In this document: positions 1 to 8,418 of the stretch, piece by piece
Layout: every line of letters starts with the position of its first letter
How positions within the stretch are numbered: position 1 is the stretch's first letter
Source: an uncultured Collinsella sp.
GTDB lineage: Bacteria > Actinomycetota > Coriobacteriia > Coriobacteriales > Coriobacteriaceae
DNA: 11,764 nt
NCBI GenBank assembly: GCA_900756725.1
Contig: CAAELJ010000006.1
Location: 1 to 11,764 of the forward strand
Direction: 5' to 3'
Made by a program: the position numbers and the translations under genes
Notes under the pieces: model-generated
Database searches by the model: none
What the model saw: the letters and a program-made list of their open reading frames with translations, nothing else
Told to the model about the DNA's origin: nothing

Positions 1-1
1 T

Positions 2-247
2 TGCCCGTACCTCATCCTCGATGAACCGCTGAACGGCCTCGATCCGGGAAAACGGAAAACCTCCTGCGACGCGATGCGCAGCGAAGTGGCGCGGGGACGA
101 AGCGTGCTCATTTCAAGCCATCTGCTCGACGACCTGGCAGACCTCACCAACTCGTTCTACTTCATCGAAGCCGGCACGCTCGTGGAAAAGATCAAGTCGT
201 CCTCGCAGACGCTCAAGCAGGAATACCTCGATACATACGAGAGATGA
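2..247 (+). CDS. ABC transporter ATP-binding protein, C-terminal fragment
   Basis: The gene enters from the left edge and 81 codons remain before TGA at 245-247. The reading frame opens with a Walker B segment and D-loop (YLILDEPLNGLDP, codons 3-15 of the visible part) followed by the switch histidine (ISSHLLDDL), the normal order in the second half of an ABC ATPase domain. The short tail after the H-loop suggests a single-domain ATPase of an exporter of the ABC-2 type, which would hydrolyse ATP on the cytoplasmic face for a separate permease. The Walker A and signature motifs lie outside the window, so substrate and subfamily cannot be judged. The expected partner permease is not present intact downstream; only a possible stub follows at 266. 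Family assignment is firm, function beyond that is not. Confidence 0.9.
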   Translation, partial: CPYLILDEPLNGLDPGKRKTSCDAMRSEVARGRSVLISSHLLDDLADLTNSFYFIEAGTLVEKIKSSSQTLKQEYLDTYER

Positions 248-265
248 ATGTGGGGGAGTGTTCGG

Positions 266-397
266 ATGAAGTTGATATTTAAGGTCCAGCTCGTGTTGTG
301 CCGAAAAGACCGTGAACCTTTTGTGGGACACGCGGCGCCGTGGTACCATAGCCGAGTTTGTTGTCTTGGTCGGAAACCAAGACGCCTTATGCGCTGA
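266..397 (+). pseudogene. Possible remnant of an ABC permease gene start
   Basis: A 43-codon reading frame begins with ATG at 266, seven bases after a GGGAG ribosome binding site (254-258) and 18 bases after the stop of the ABC ATPase gene, which is where a permease gene would be expected. Its first 15 residues (MKLIFKVQLVLCRKD) resemble the cytoplasmic start of ABC-2 permeases, which usually leads into a first membrane helix. Here no helix follows; the frame runs on through the rpmE promoter and leader into TGA at 395-397. I infer a permease gene deleted after its first codons, joined to the rpmE upstream region. Chance is a real alternative for so short a stretch. Confidence 0.3.
321..349 (+). 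promoter_or_regulatory. Candidate sigma-70 type promoter for rpmE
   Basis: A -35 like TTGTGG (321-326) and a -10 like TACCAT (344-349) are separated by exactly 17 bases. Transcription would start near 356, giving a leader of about 78 bases before the rpmE start at 434. This is the best spaced hexamer pair in the window. Confidence 0.6.
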
Positions 398-411
398 TCG
401 GTAACCAGCGC
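363..411 (+). promoter_or_regulatory. Two-hairpin 5' leader of rpmE, candidate L31 autoregulatory leader
   Basis: Two inverted repeats lie between the promoter and the ribosome binding site. The first is a perfect 8-bp stem, GTCTTGGT (363-370) with ACCAAGAC (376-383), loop CGGAA. The second is GCGCTG (391-396) with CAGCGC (406-411), ending 9 bases before the AAGGAG at 421-426. Ribosomal protein leaders in which the protein binds its own mRNA are established, and structured leader candidates upstream of L31 genes have been described for several bacterial groups; from memory one is named for Coriobacteria. Whether this leader matches that model was not tested. Neither hairpin has a T-run, so control would more likely act on translation than on termination. 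Confidence 0.5.
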
Positions 412-433
412 CTGACTAATAAGGAGTCCTACC

Positions 434-859
434 ATGAAGCAGGGTATCCATCCCCAGTATGTCGAGTGCACGGTGACGTGCTCCTGCGGCAACACCTTCA
501 AGACGCACGCTACCGTGTCCGAGATGAAGGTCGAGCTTTGCAACGAGTGCCACCCGTTCTACACCGGCCAGCAGAAGTTCGTCGACACCGGTGGACGCGT
601 CCAGCGCTTCGCCGACAAGTTCGGTGGCGCCGCTGCCGCCCAGCTCAAGAAGGCCGAGGAGGCCAAGGCTGCCAAGGCCGCCAAGGCTGCTGAGGCCGAG
701 GCCGCTCGCAAGGCCGCCGCTGAGGCTAAGGCTGCCGAGAAGGCTAAGCGTGCCGCTAAGTTCGCCGAGGAGGCTGCCAAGCAGGCCGCCGAGGCTCCTG
801 CAGAGGCTCCCGTCGAGGAGGCCGCTGCCGAGGCCGAGACCACCGAGGCTGCTGAGTAA
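434..859 (+). CDS. rpmE: 50S ribosomal protein L31 with long Ala-rich C-terminal extension
   Basis: The 141-residue product begins with a full L31 domain (about residues 1-64: MKQGIHPQYVE start, CSCGN, CNECHPFYTG, DTGGRVQRF). Cysteines 16, 18, 36 and 39 sit where the zinc-binding form of L31 carries its ligands, so this is the zinc-containing type and not the cysteine-free paralogue. L31 bridges the large and small subunits near the central protuberance. Usual length is about 70 residues; here residues 65-141 add a low-complexity tail of Ala, Lys and Glu, basic and helical at first, more acidic and Pro-containing towards the end. The start is set by AAGGAG at 421-426, seven bases upstream, and by homology of the N-terminus. 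The gene stands alone between its own promoter and a strong terminator, so it is probably monocistronic. Confidence 0.97.
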   Translation: MKQGIHPQYVECTVTCSCGNTFKTHATVSEMKVELCNECHPFYTGQQKFVDTGGRVQRFADKFGGAAAAQLKKAEEAKAAKAAKAAEAEAARKAAAEAKAAEKAKRAAKFAEEAAKQAAEAPAEAPVEEAAAEAETTEAAE

Positions 860-896
860 ATAGCTCGCCGCGGAATCGCTCGCATTCATGGCATGA

Positions 897-937
897 GGGC
901 CGTGCATCCATTTGGGTGCGCGGCCCTTTTCTTTTTA
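897..937 (+). terminator. Rho-independent terminator of rpmE
   Basis: A 13-bp stem (897-909 with 914-926, two G-T wobbles, loop ATTT) is followed by a T-rich tail from 927. It lies 37 bases after the rpmE stop and is the clearest terminator in the window. Confidence 0.93.
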
Positions 938-1004
938 TTGGTGCAAGCTAACCCGTCCCCATTGCACCAGGTTGGTGCGAATGGGGCAGGTTGATTTGCA
1001 CCAA
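938..1004. repeat. Nested palindromic intergenic element, copy 1 (arm TGGTGC)
   Basis: The element starts directly after the T-tail of the rpmE terminator. Arms occur in the order TGGTGC (939-944), GCACCA (964-969), TGGTGC (973-978), GCACCA (998-1003), with spacers of 19, 3 and 19 bases. The outer arms extend to a perfect 9-bp inverted repeat, TTGGTGCAA (938-946) with TTGCACCAA (996-1004). Inside, AACC (950-953) faces GGTT (989-992), and CCCCATT (957-963) faces AATGGGG (980-986). The whole can fold as one long hairpin or as two side-by-side hairpins. The same plan with different arms recurs at 6208-6274. No protein-coding role is seen. Confidence 0.8.
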
Positions 1005-1038
1005 ATGGCAGAGAGACAGCGTTTTCCCAGATAAAAGT

Positions 1039-1067
1039 TGCCAAAATAAACCAGTCCCTTTTTGGCA
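1039..1067. repeat. Inverted repeat TGCCAAAA / TTTTGGCA upstream of secA
   Basis: TGCCAAAA (1039-1046) and TTTTGGCA (1060-1067) form a perfect 8-bp inverted repeat around 13 bases. The surrounding words AGTTGC (1036-1041), AAATAA (1044-1049) and TTTTGGCAGGCT (1060-1071) partly resemble the 8352-8385 region after the transketolase genes, so it may be a diverged member of a second repeat type. An operator or terminator role is possible but there is no T-run. Confidence 0.4.
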
Positions 1068-1198
1068 GGCTGTCGTAGTTATTACGTGGTCGAGCGTGTC
1101 GACCGCATAGGCGGCGCCTTGTTTGGCTAAAGTACAAATATCTGTGTTTAACTCGTCCAAGGTTTCATGCCGCGGGCGATGGCCAAAAGGAAAACCAC
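1068..1198 (+). other. Remaining secA upstream region, no clear promoter
   Basis: The gap between rpmE and secA (860-1198) holds the rpmE terminator, two repeat elements and this stretch. A small inverted repeat, GGTCGA (1088-1093) with TCGACC (1099-1104), is present. The A/T-richer part around 1122-1150 is the likely promoter area, but no -35/-10 pair with good spacing could be fixed by eye. The secA ribosome binding site AAAAGGAA lies at 1185-1192. Confidence 0.4.
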
Positions 1199-4005
<2,807 letters not shown>

Positions 4006-4006
<1 letters not shown>

Positions 4007-5154
4007 TGGCCGAGACTCTAGAGGTAACTCCCGCCGAGTTGGACGCGTTTGCGGACCGACTCGGCGAGGTCGAGTCGTATCTCCATTTGGACGAGAAGCG
4101 CACACGCGTGACCGAGCTCGAGGCCAGAAGCGTGGCCCCCGGCTTTTGGGATGACGCCGACGCCGCTCGCGCCACCATGGAGGAGATCGCTCGCGCCAAG
4201 GAAGATATCGCTGCCGTGGATACCGCGCGCGGCGAGCTGTCTGACGCCCGCGCGGCGCTGGAGCTTGCCGAGGAGATGGGCGACGACCCCGATGCCGCCG
4301 CATTGCGCGAGGAGGCTGCCGCTACGGCAGAACGCCTGGCCCGCGCTATCGACGAGCTCGAGCTTTCGAGCTGGTTTACCGGTGAGTTCGATCACGGCGA
4401 CGCGATTGTGACCATCAAGCCCGGACAGGGCGGCCTGGAAGCGCAGGACTGGACCTTCATGCTCTTTAAGATGTACATGAAGTACTGCCAGCGTCGCGGC
4501 TGGAAGGTCACCATTAACGACTGCCCCGCGGCTGAGGTCATCGGCATCGACCGTGCGACCTTTACCGTCGAGGGCAAGGACGCGTTTGGCATGCTGCGCG
4601 CCGAGGCCGGCGTCCACCGTCTGGTGCGCATTAGCCCCACCGACGACAAGAAGCGCCGCCAGACCACGTTTGCCGGCGTCGAGGTCATCCCCGTGCTGCC
4701 TGACGATATCGACATCGAGATCAGTCCCGACGATATCCGCGTGGACGTGTATCACGCGAGCGGCCCGGGCGGACAGGGCGTCAACACCACCGACTCCGCC
4801 GTACGCGTGACGCATTTTCCCAGCGGCATCGTTGTCACTTGCCAAAACGAGCGCAGCCAGATTCAAAACAAGGCCGCGTGCATGCAGATTCTCAAGGCCC
4901 GTCTGTACGAGATCGAGCTCGAGAAGCGCGCCGAGGCGCTCGACGAGATTCGTGGACCCAAGACCACGATCGGTTTTGGTAACCAGATCCGTAGCTATGT
5001 GCTCTACCCGTATCAGATGGTCAAGGACCTGCGTACGGGCGTGGAGACCAGCAACGTCGAGGCCGTTCTCGACGATGGCGATCTGGATCCGTTTGTGATC
5101 GGCTACCATCGCTGGGCAACCGGCAACGCCGATGCGGAAAGCCAGGGCGCCTAA
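4006..5154 (+). CDS. prfB: Peptide chain release factor 2
   Basis: The 382-residue product is a class I release factor: an N-terminal helical domain (about 1-120), the decoding domains, and the catalytic loop GPGGQGVNTTDSAVRVTH with GGQ at 255-257, which triggers peptide release in the ribosomal peptidyl transferase centre. It is called RF2 from the N-terminal pattern VAPGFWDDADAA, the sequence around the recognition loop (RRQTTFAGVEVIPV), and its place directly after secA, the order also found in Bacillus. The recognition tripeptide reads Ser-Pro-Thr (210-212), not the usual Ser-Pro-Phe. The gene is one open frame; no in-frame TGA or slippery site is seen near residues 25-30, so the autoregulatory +1 frameshift known from E. 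coli is absent. ATG shares one base with the secA stop; AGGA at 3995-3998 lies seven bases upstream. Confidence 0.96.
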
Positions 5155-5157
5155 ACC

Positions 5158-5201
5158 CACAGGGTTGGCCTTGGGCAGATGCGGCCAATACGGACCCTGT
5201 G
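5158..5201 (+). promoter_or_regulatory. Nested hairpin between prfB and the yitT-like gene
   Basis: CACAGGGT (5158-5165) pairs perfectly with ACCCTGTG (5194-5201), and inside it TGGCC (5166-5170) pairs with GGCCA (5183-5187), leaving a 12-base loop and an ATACGG bulge on one side. It starts four bases after the prfB stop. There is no T-run, so it is not a standard terminator; it may stabilise the 3' end of the secA-prfB message. A possible -10 (TAAAAT, 5230-5235) lies downstream of it, without a good -35. I do not recognise a known riboswitch. Confidence 0.45.
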
Positions 5202-5254
5202 CGGGGGTGGTATTTAGTCGGCGAATCGGTAAAATCGAATACAGCAAGAAGTTC

Positions 5255-5283
5255 AAAGCGCATCCGACGGGGTGCGCTTTTTT
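5255..5283 (+). terminator. Terminator-like hairpin abutting the yitT-like gene
   Basis: An 11-bp stem (5255-5265 with 5270-5280, one G-T wobble, loop GACG) ends in a run of six T at 5278-5283. It would terminate the secA-prfB transcript. The ribosome binding site GGGAGG of the next gene begins three bases later (5286-5291) and its ATG is at 5296, so any transcript reading the yitT-like gene from a promoter upstream of 5255 must pass this terminator. The T-run makes a pure terminator likely; attenuation is possible. Confidence 0.75.
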
Positions 5284-5295
5284 GAGGGAGGCAGC

Positions 5296-6186
5296 ATGGC
5301 ATATCGTCTGGACATCAAGCGCATTCTTTCGATGAACTTCTTTCACGACTTGCCCAAGATCATGTTTGGCTGCGCCCTGGCAGCTATCGCAACGGACTTG
5401 TTTTTGATCCCCAACGGCCTTGCCGCCGGCGGCGTTACGGGCCTCGCCACGATTATCCAGGCGGTCGGTGCGTCTCATGGCATCTCGCTGCCTGTCGGTA
5501 TTCAAACCATTGTGATGAACGCCTTGCTGCTGCTGGTGGTTATGCGCGAGGGTGGCATGTTCTACGTGGTGCAGACGGCGACGGGTTTTGTGCTGCTGGG
5601 CTTTTTCACCGACCTGTTCGCTCCGTTTGTGGCGCCGCTGGCACATGCCGATCTGATGCTGCCCGCTATGTGGGGCGGCATTATTACGGGCATCGGTTAC
5701 GGCATGGTGTTGCGCGCCGGCGCCAATACCGGCGGCTCGGACACGATTGGCCAAATCATCTCGCGTAACACCTCGCTGCCGGTAGGCTCGACCGTCATGG
5801 CGATCGACGTTGCCGTATGTGCGGCATCGGCTCCGGTCTTCTCGCTCGAAAATGCTCTGTACGCAGGACTTTCGATGGTGATTAGCGGCTATGTGATCGA
5901 TGCCGTGGTCGATGGCGGCAATAAGCGTCGTATGGTACTCATCATCTCGGATAACTTCCCCGATATCGCGGCCGACATCATGTATGGTCTGGGTCGCGGC
6001 TGCACCAAATTAAAGGCGACCGGTATGTATTCGGGCGTCGAGAAGCCGGTGATCATGGTGATCGTTAGCCGTCGAGAGCTCAACACCCTCAAAACGATCG
6101 TGCGCGAGCGCGATCCTCACGCCATTGTGACGGTCGCCGACGTTACGGAAGCCTTCGGTGAGGGATTCAAGGACATTAACGCGTAG
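5296..6186 (+). CDS. YitT-family membrane protein (DUF161 + DUF2179)
   Basis: A 296-residue integral membrane protein. Hydrophobic segments lie at about 21-40, 68-84, 90-107, 122-139, 163-180 and 188-204, with the family-typical stretch GANTGGSDTIG at 142-152. After these, residues 210-296 form a soluble domain with GLGRGCTKLKATGMYSG (231-247) and a Val/Ile-rich strand, matching the C-terminal DUF2179 arrangement. YitT proteins are widespread in Gram-positive bacteria and lack a well established biochemical role; transport has been suggested. The frame is open from GTG at 5272, but that start lies inside the terminator stem; ATG 5296 is preferred because GGGAGG (5286-5291) precedes it, though at a rather short spacing of four bases. 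It appears monocistronic, followed by a palindromic element ending in five T. Confidence 0.88.
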   Translation: MAYRLDIKRILSMNFFHDLPKIMFGCALAAIATDLFLIPNGLAAGGVTGLATIIQAVGASHGISLPVGIQTIVMNALLLLVVMREGGMFYVVQTATGFVLLGFFTDLFAPFVAPLAHADLMLPAMWGGIITGIGYGMVLRAGANTGGSDTIGQIISRNTSLPVGSTVMAIDVAVCAASAPVFSLENALYAGLSMVISGYVIDAVVDGGNKRRMVLIISDNFPDIAADIMYGLGRGCTKLKATGMYSGVEKPVIMVIVSRRELNTLKTIVRERDPHAIVTVADVTEAFGEGFKDINA

Positions 6187-6207
6187 GCTGAATTTCGATT
6201 TGCGGAC

Positions 6208-6274
6208 ATGATCCGTTTTCCTCCGTCCCCAAGGGATCAAGTGATCCGTAGGGGACGGCAGGATTTCGGATCAT
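6208..6274. repeat. Nested palindromic intergenic element, copy 2 (arm TGATCC)
   Basis: Arms run TGATCC (6209-6214), GGATCA (6234-6239), TGATCC (6242-6247), GGATCA (6268-6273), with spacers of 19, 2 and 20 bases, a total of 65 bases, the same as copy 1 at 939-1003. The outer repeat extends to ATGATCCG (6208-6215) with CGGATCAT (6267-6274). CCGTCCCC (6223-6230) faces GGGGACGG (6251-6258) perfectly. It starts 21 bases after the yitT-like stop and ends in a TTTTT run (6274-6278), so on the plus strand it could also terminate that gene. Its first half matches, in reverse complement, the last bases of the window. Confidence 0.85.
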
Positions 6275-6496
6275 TTTTGTGCCGGGGCGAGAGGTAGACA
6301 CCGCATCCAAAAGACGTTCACATTGATAAACCGTTTCATCAGCGGTTCTGCCTGCTAAATTGTTCAAATAATGATAAAAACTCTGGTAAAGCCATCAGTT
6401 TCCAGCATAATGAATGACGTACGTGCATTGCGGCTGTGTTGGGATTACCTTCGGCGCCGTGCGCATTTTGCCTAATGAGGATGAAAGGAAGGCACA
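6275..6496 (+). promoter_or_regulatory. A/T-rich leader and promoter region of the transketolase operon
   Basis: The gap 6187-6496 holds palindromic copy 2 and then this stretch, which is clearly richer in A/T than its surroundings from about 6300 to 6415. Several -10 like words occur: TGCTAAATT (6353-6361, with an extended TG), TGATAAAAA (6372-6380) and CATAAT (6406-6411, with a weak TGGTAA 16 bases upstream at 6384-6389). No single promoter can be chosen. A small hairpin AACCG (6329-6333) with CGGTT (6343-6347) is present. The leader ends with the ribosome binding site AAAGGAAGG at 6484-6492. Confidence 0.4.
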
Positions 6497-7327
6497 ATGA
6501 GCGACGAAGAGCTCAAAAAGGTTGCCAACGAGGTAAGGAAGGGCATCGTCACCGGCGTGCACGCTGCCAAGTCCGGCCATCCGGGCGGTTCGCTCGGCGC
6601 TGCCGACATCATGACCTATCTGTACTTTGAGGAAATGAACGTCGACCCGGCCGATCCCCGCAAGGCCGATCGCGACCGCTTTGTGCTTTCCAAGGGTCAT
6701 TGCGCTCCGGGCCTGTACGCCGTGCTCGCCGAGCGCGGGTTCTTCCCCAAGGAGGACCTCGAGACGCTGCGCCATATCGGCAGCCACCTGCAGGGTCACC
6801 CTAACATGAACGACACCCCGGGCGTCGACATGTCCACTGGCTCGCTCGGCCAGGGCATTTCCGCCGCCGTGGGCATGGCCGTTGCCGCTAAGCACTGGGG
6901 CGATACTTACCGCACGTACGCCCTGCTGGGCGATGGTGAGAGCGAGGAAGGCCAGGTCTGGGAGGCCGCCATGTTTGCCGGCAACCAGCAGCTCGACAAC
7001 CTCTGCGTGATCGTCGACCACAACGGTCTGCAGATCGATGGCCCCGTCGAGGAGGTCAACGACCCCATGCCGCTCGCCGACAAGTTCCGCGCCTTTAAGT
7101 TCCACGTGGTGGAGCTCGCCGACGGCAACGACTTCGACCAGATCCGCGCTGCCTTTGCCGAGGCCCGCGCCACCAAGGGTCAGCCGACCGCCATTATCGC
7201 CGAGACCACAAAGGGCAAGGGCGTCTCCTTTATGGAGAACCAGGTTGGTTGGCACGGCAAGGCCCCCAACGATGAACAGTTTGAGCAGGCCATGGCAGAG
7301 CTCACGGCCGCCGGAGAGGAGCTCTAG
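6497..7327 (+). CDS. Transketolase, N-terminal (ThDP pyrophosphate-binding) subunit
   Basis: Transketolase moves two-carbon ketol units between sugar phosphates in the non-oxidative pentose phosphate pathway. In E. coli it is one chain of about 660 residues; this 276-residue product is only the first half, the thiamine diphosphate pyrophosphate/Mg-binding domain. It shows SGHPG (27-31), SKGH (65-68), GHP (100-102), TGSLGQGIS (114-122) and the ThDP motif GDGESEEGQ (145-153) leading to Asn176 in VDHNG. The start at ATG 6497 is fixed by AAAGGAAGG at 6484-6492. The partner half follows after a single base in the same direction, so the two are made as an operon and should assemble as a complex. 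Split transketolases are known in archaea and many anaerobic bacteria. A DXP-synthase-like or other dehydrogenase identity is unlikely given the transketolase-type histidines. Confidence 0.95.
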   Translation: MSDEELKKVANEVRKGIVTGVHAAKSGHPGGSLGAADIMTYLYFEEMNVDPADPRKADRDRFVLSKGHCAPGLYAVLAERGFFPKEDLETLRHIGSHLQGHPNMNDTPGVDMSTGSLGQGISAAVGMAVAAKHWGDTYRTYALLGDGESEEGQVWEAAMFAGNQQLDNLCVIVDHNGLQIDGPVEEVNDPMPLADKFRAFKFHVVELADGNDFDQIRAAFAEARATKGQPTAIIAETTKGKGVSFMENQVGWHGKAPNDEQFEQAMAELTAAGEEL

Positions 7328-7328
7328 G

Positions 7329-8270
7329 ATGGCAGACGTCAAGAAAATCGCCACGCGCGTAAGCTACGGCGAGGCCCTCGTCGAGCTCGCCAACGAGCAC
7401 GATGACTTTGTGGTCCTCGACGCCGACCTGGCCGCCGCCACGCAGACCGGCAAGTTTAAGGCCGCCTGTCCCGATCGTTTCTTCGATGTGGGCATCGCCG
7501 AGAGCAACCTGATGGGTGTTGCCGCCGGTATCGCAACCACCGGCCGCGTTGCCTTCGCGAGCACCTTTGCCATGTTTGCCGCCGGCCGCGCCTTTGAGCA
7601 GGTCCGCAATTCCATCGGTTACCCGCACCTCAACGTCAAGATCGGTGCCACACACGCCGGTATCTCGGTGGGCGAGGATGGTGCCACGCACCAGTGCTGC
7701 GAGGATATCGCCCTTATGCGCGTTATCCCCGGCATGACCGTGATCGTTCCCGCTGACGACGTCGAAGCCCGCGCCGTGACGCGCGCCGCCTACGAGTGCG
7801 ACGGCCCTGTGTACATGCGCTTTGCCCGTCTGGCCTCGCCGGTCATCAACGACCCCGAGACCTACAAGTTTGAGCTGGGTCGCGGCATCGTTATGCGCGA
7901 GGGCGCCGACGTTACCATCATCGCCTGCGGTTTGATGGTCGGCGAGGCCCTCGAGGCTGCCGAGCAGCTTGCTGCCGAGGGTATCGACGCCGAGGTCATC
8001 AACATGCACACCATTAAGCCCGTCGACTTCGACCTGATCGTCAAGAGCGCCACCAAGACCGGCCACGTCGTGACCGTCGAGGAGCACTCCGTGATCGGTG
8101 GCCTGGGCAGCGCCGTTGCCGATGTCCTGTGCGAGCAGTGCCCGACGCCGCTCAAGAAGATCGGCGTCAACGACACGTTCGGCGAGTCCGGCCCGGGTGC
8201 CGAGCTCCTGCACAGGTACGGCCTGGACGCCGCCAACATCGTGGCGACCACCAAGGAGTTCTTGGCATAA
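7329..8270 (+). CDS. Transketolase, C-terminal (pyrimidine-binding) subunit
   Basis: This 313-residue product is the second half of transketolase. The pyrimidine-binding domain comes first, with the catalytic glutamate Glu58 in VGIAESNLMG, then STFAMFAAGRAFEQVRN (78-94) and THAGISVGEDGATHQ (108-122), the segment that shapes the substrate pocket. From about residue 185 follows the C-terminal transketolase domain (GADVTIIACG, VINMHTIKPVD, TVEEHSVIGGLGSAVAD). The active site forms only together with the product of the gene ending at 7327. ATG 7329 is preferred: it follows the upstream stop by one base and has GAGGAG at 7316-7321. The frame stays open upstream to 7038, but that stretch lies inside the first gene in another frame and shows no conserved protein. 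The operon ends in the hairpin at 8320-8346. Confidence 0.95.
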   Translation: MADVKKIATRVSYGEALVELANEHDDFVVLDADLAAATQTGKFKAACPDRFFDVGIAESNLMGVAAGIATTGRVAFASTFAMFAAGRAFEQVRNSIGYPHLNVKIGATHAGISVGEDGATHQCCEDIALMRVIPGMTVIVPADDVEARAVTRAAYECDGPVYMRFARLASPVINDPETYKFELGRGIVMREGADVTIIACGLMVGEALEAAEQLAAEGIDAEVINMHTIKPVDFDLIVKSATKTGHVVTVEEHSVIGGLGSAVADVLCEQCPTPLKKIGVNDTFGESGPGAELLHRYGLDAANIVATTKEFLA

Positions 8271-8319
8271 GGCAAGGCGGATCTCAAAGACTGCTTCGCC
8301 AGTACTATGGAAACCCGGC

Positions 8320-8349
8320 AGGGGCGCTCTCTTGGAGGGCGCCCCTGTT
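8320..8349 (+). terminator. Terminator of the transketolase operon
   Basis: An 11-bp stem (8320-8330 with 8336-8346, one G-T wobble, loop CTTGG) is followed by GTTT only, a short T-tract. It lies 50 bases after the stop of the second transketolase gene. The stem is very G/C-rich, which may compensate for the poor tail. Confidence 0.7.
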
Positions 8350-8351
8350 TC

Positions 8352-8418
8352 AGTTGCGGTGAAATAAGGACTGTTTTGCCAGCCTAAAGGCTCAATTAAT
8401 CCGCATTTCACCGCAACT
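8352..8418. repeat. 14-bp perfect inverted repeat overlapping the end of the zinc-ribbon gene
   Basis: AGTTGCGGTGAAAT (8352-8365) and its exact reverse complement (8405-8418) flank 39 bases that contain a short apical hairpin AGCC/GGCT (8381-8392). The right arm is coding: read on the minus strand it encodes the last residues (SCGEM) of the 8392-9123 gene. The left arm is a non-coding copy of it. The structure lies between convergent genes and could act as a two-way terminator or be part of a repeat. GACTGTTTTGCCAG (8369-8382) is nearly repeated at 8289-8302 (GACTGCTTCGCCAG). Confidence 0.65.

Noticed and set aside
391..411. Second rpmE leader hairpin as a transcription attenuator
   Set aside because: No T-run follows the stem before the ribosome binding site.
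5158..5201. A known riboswitch class before the yitT-like gene
   Set aside because: The nested stems do not show the conserved core of any class I could recall, such as fluoride, preQ1 or guanidine.
4018..5754. A 578-codon minus-strand frame covering prfB and part of the yitT-like gene
   Set aside because: It crosses two clear sense genes and a terminator and has no recognisable protein features.
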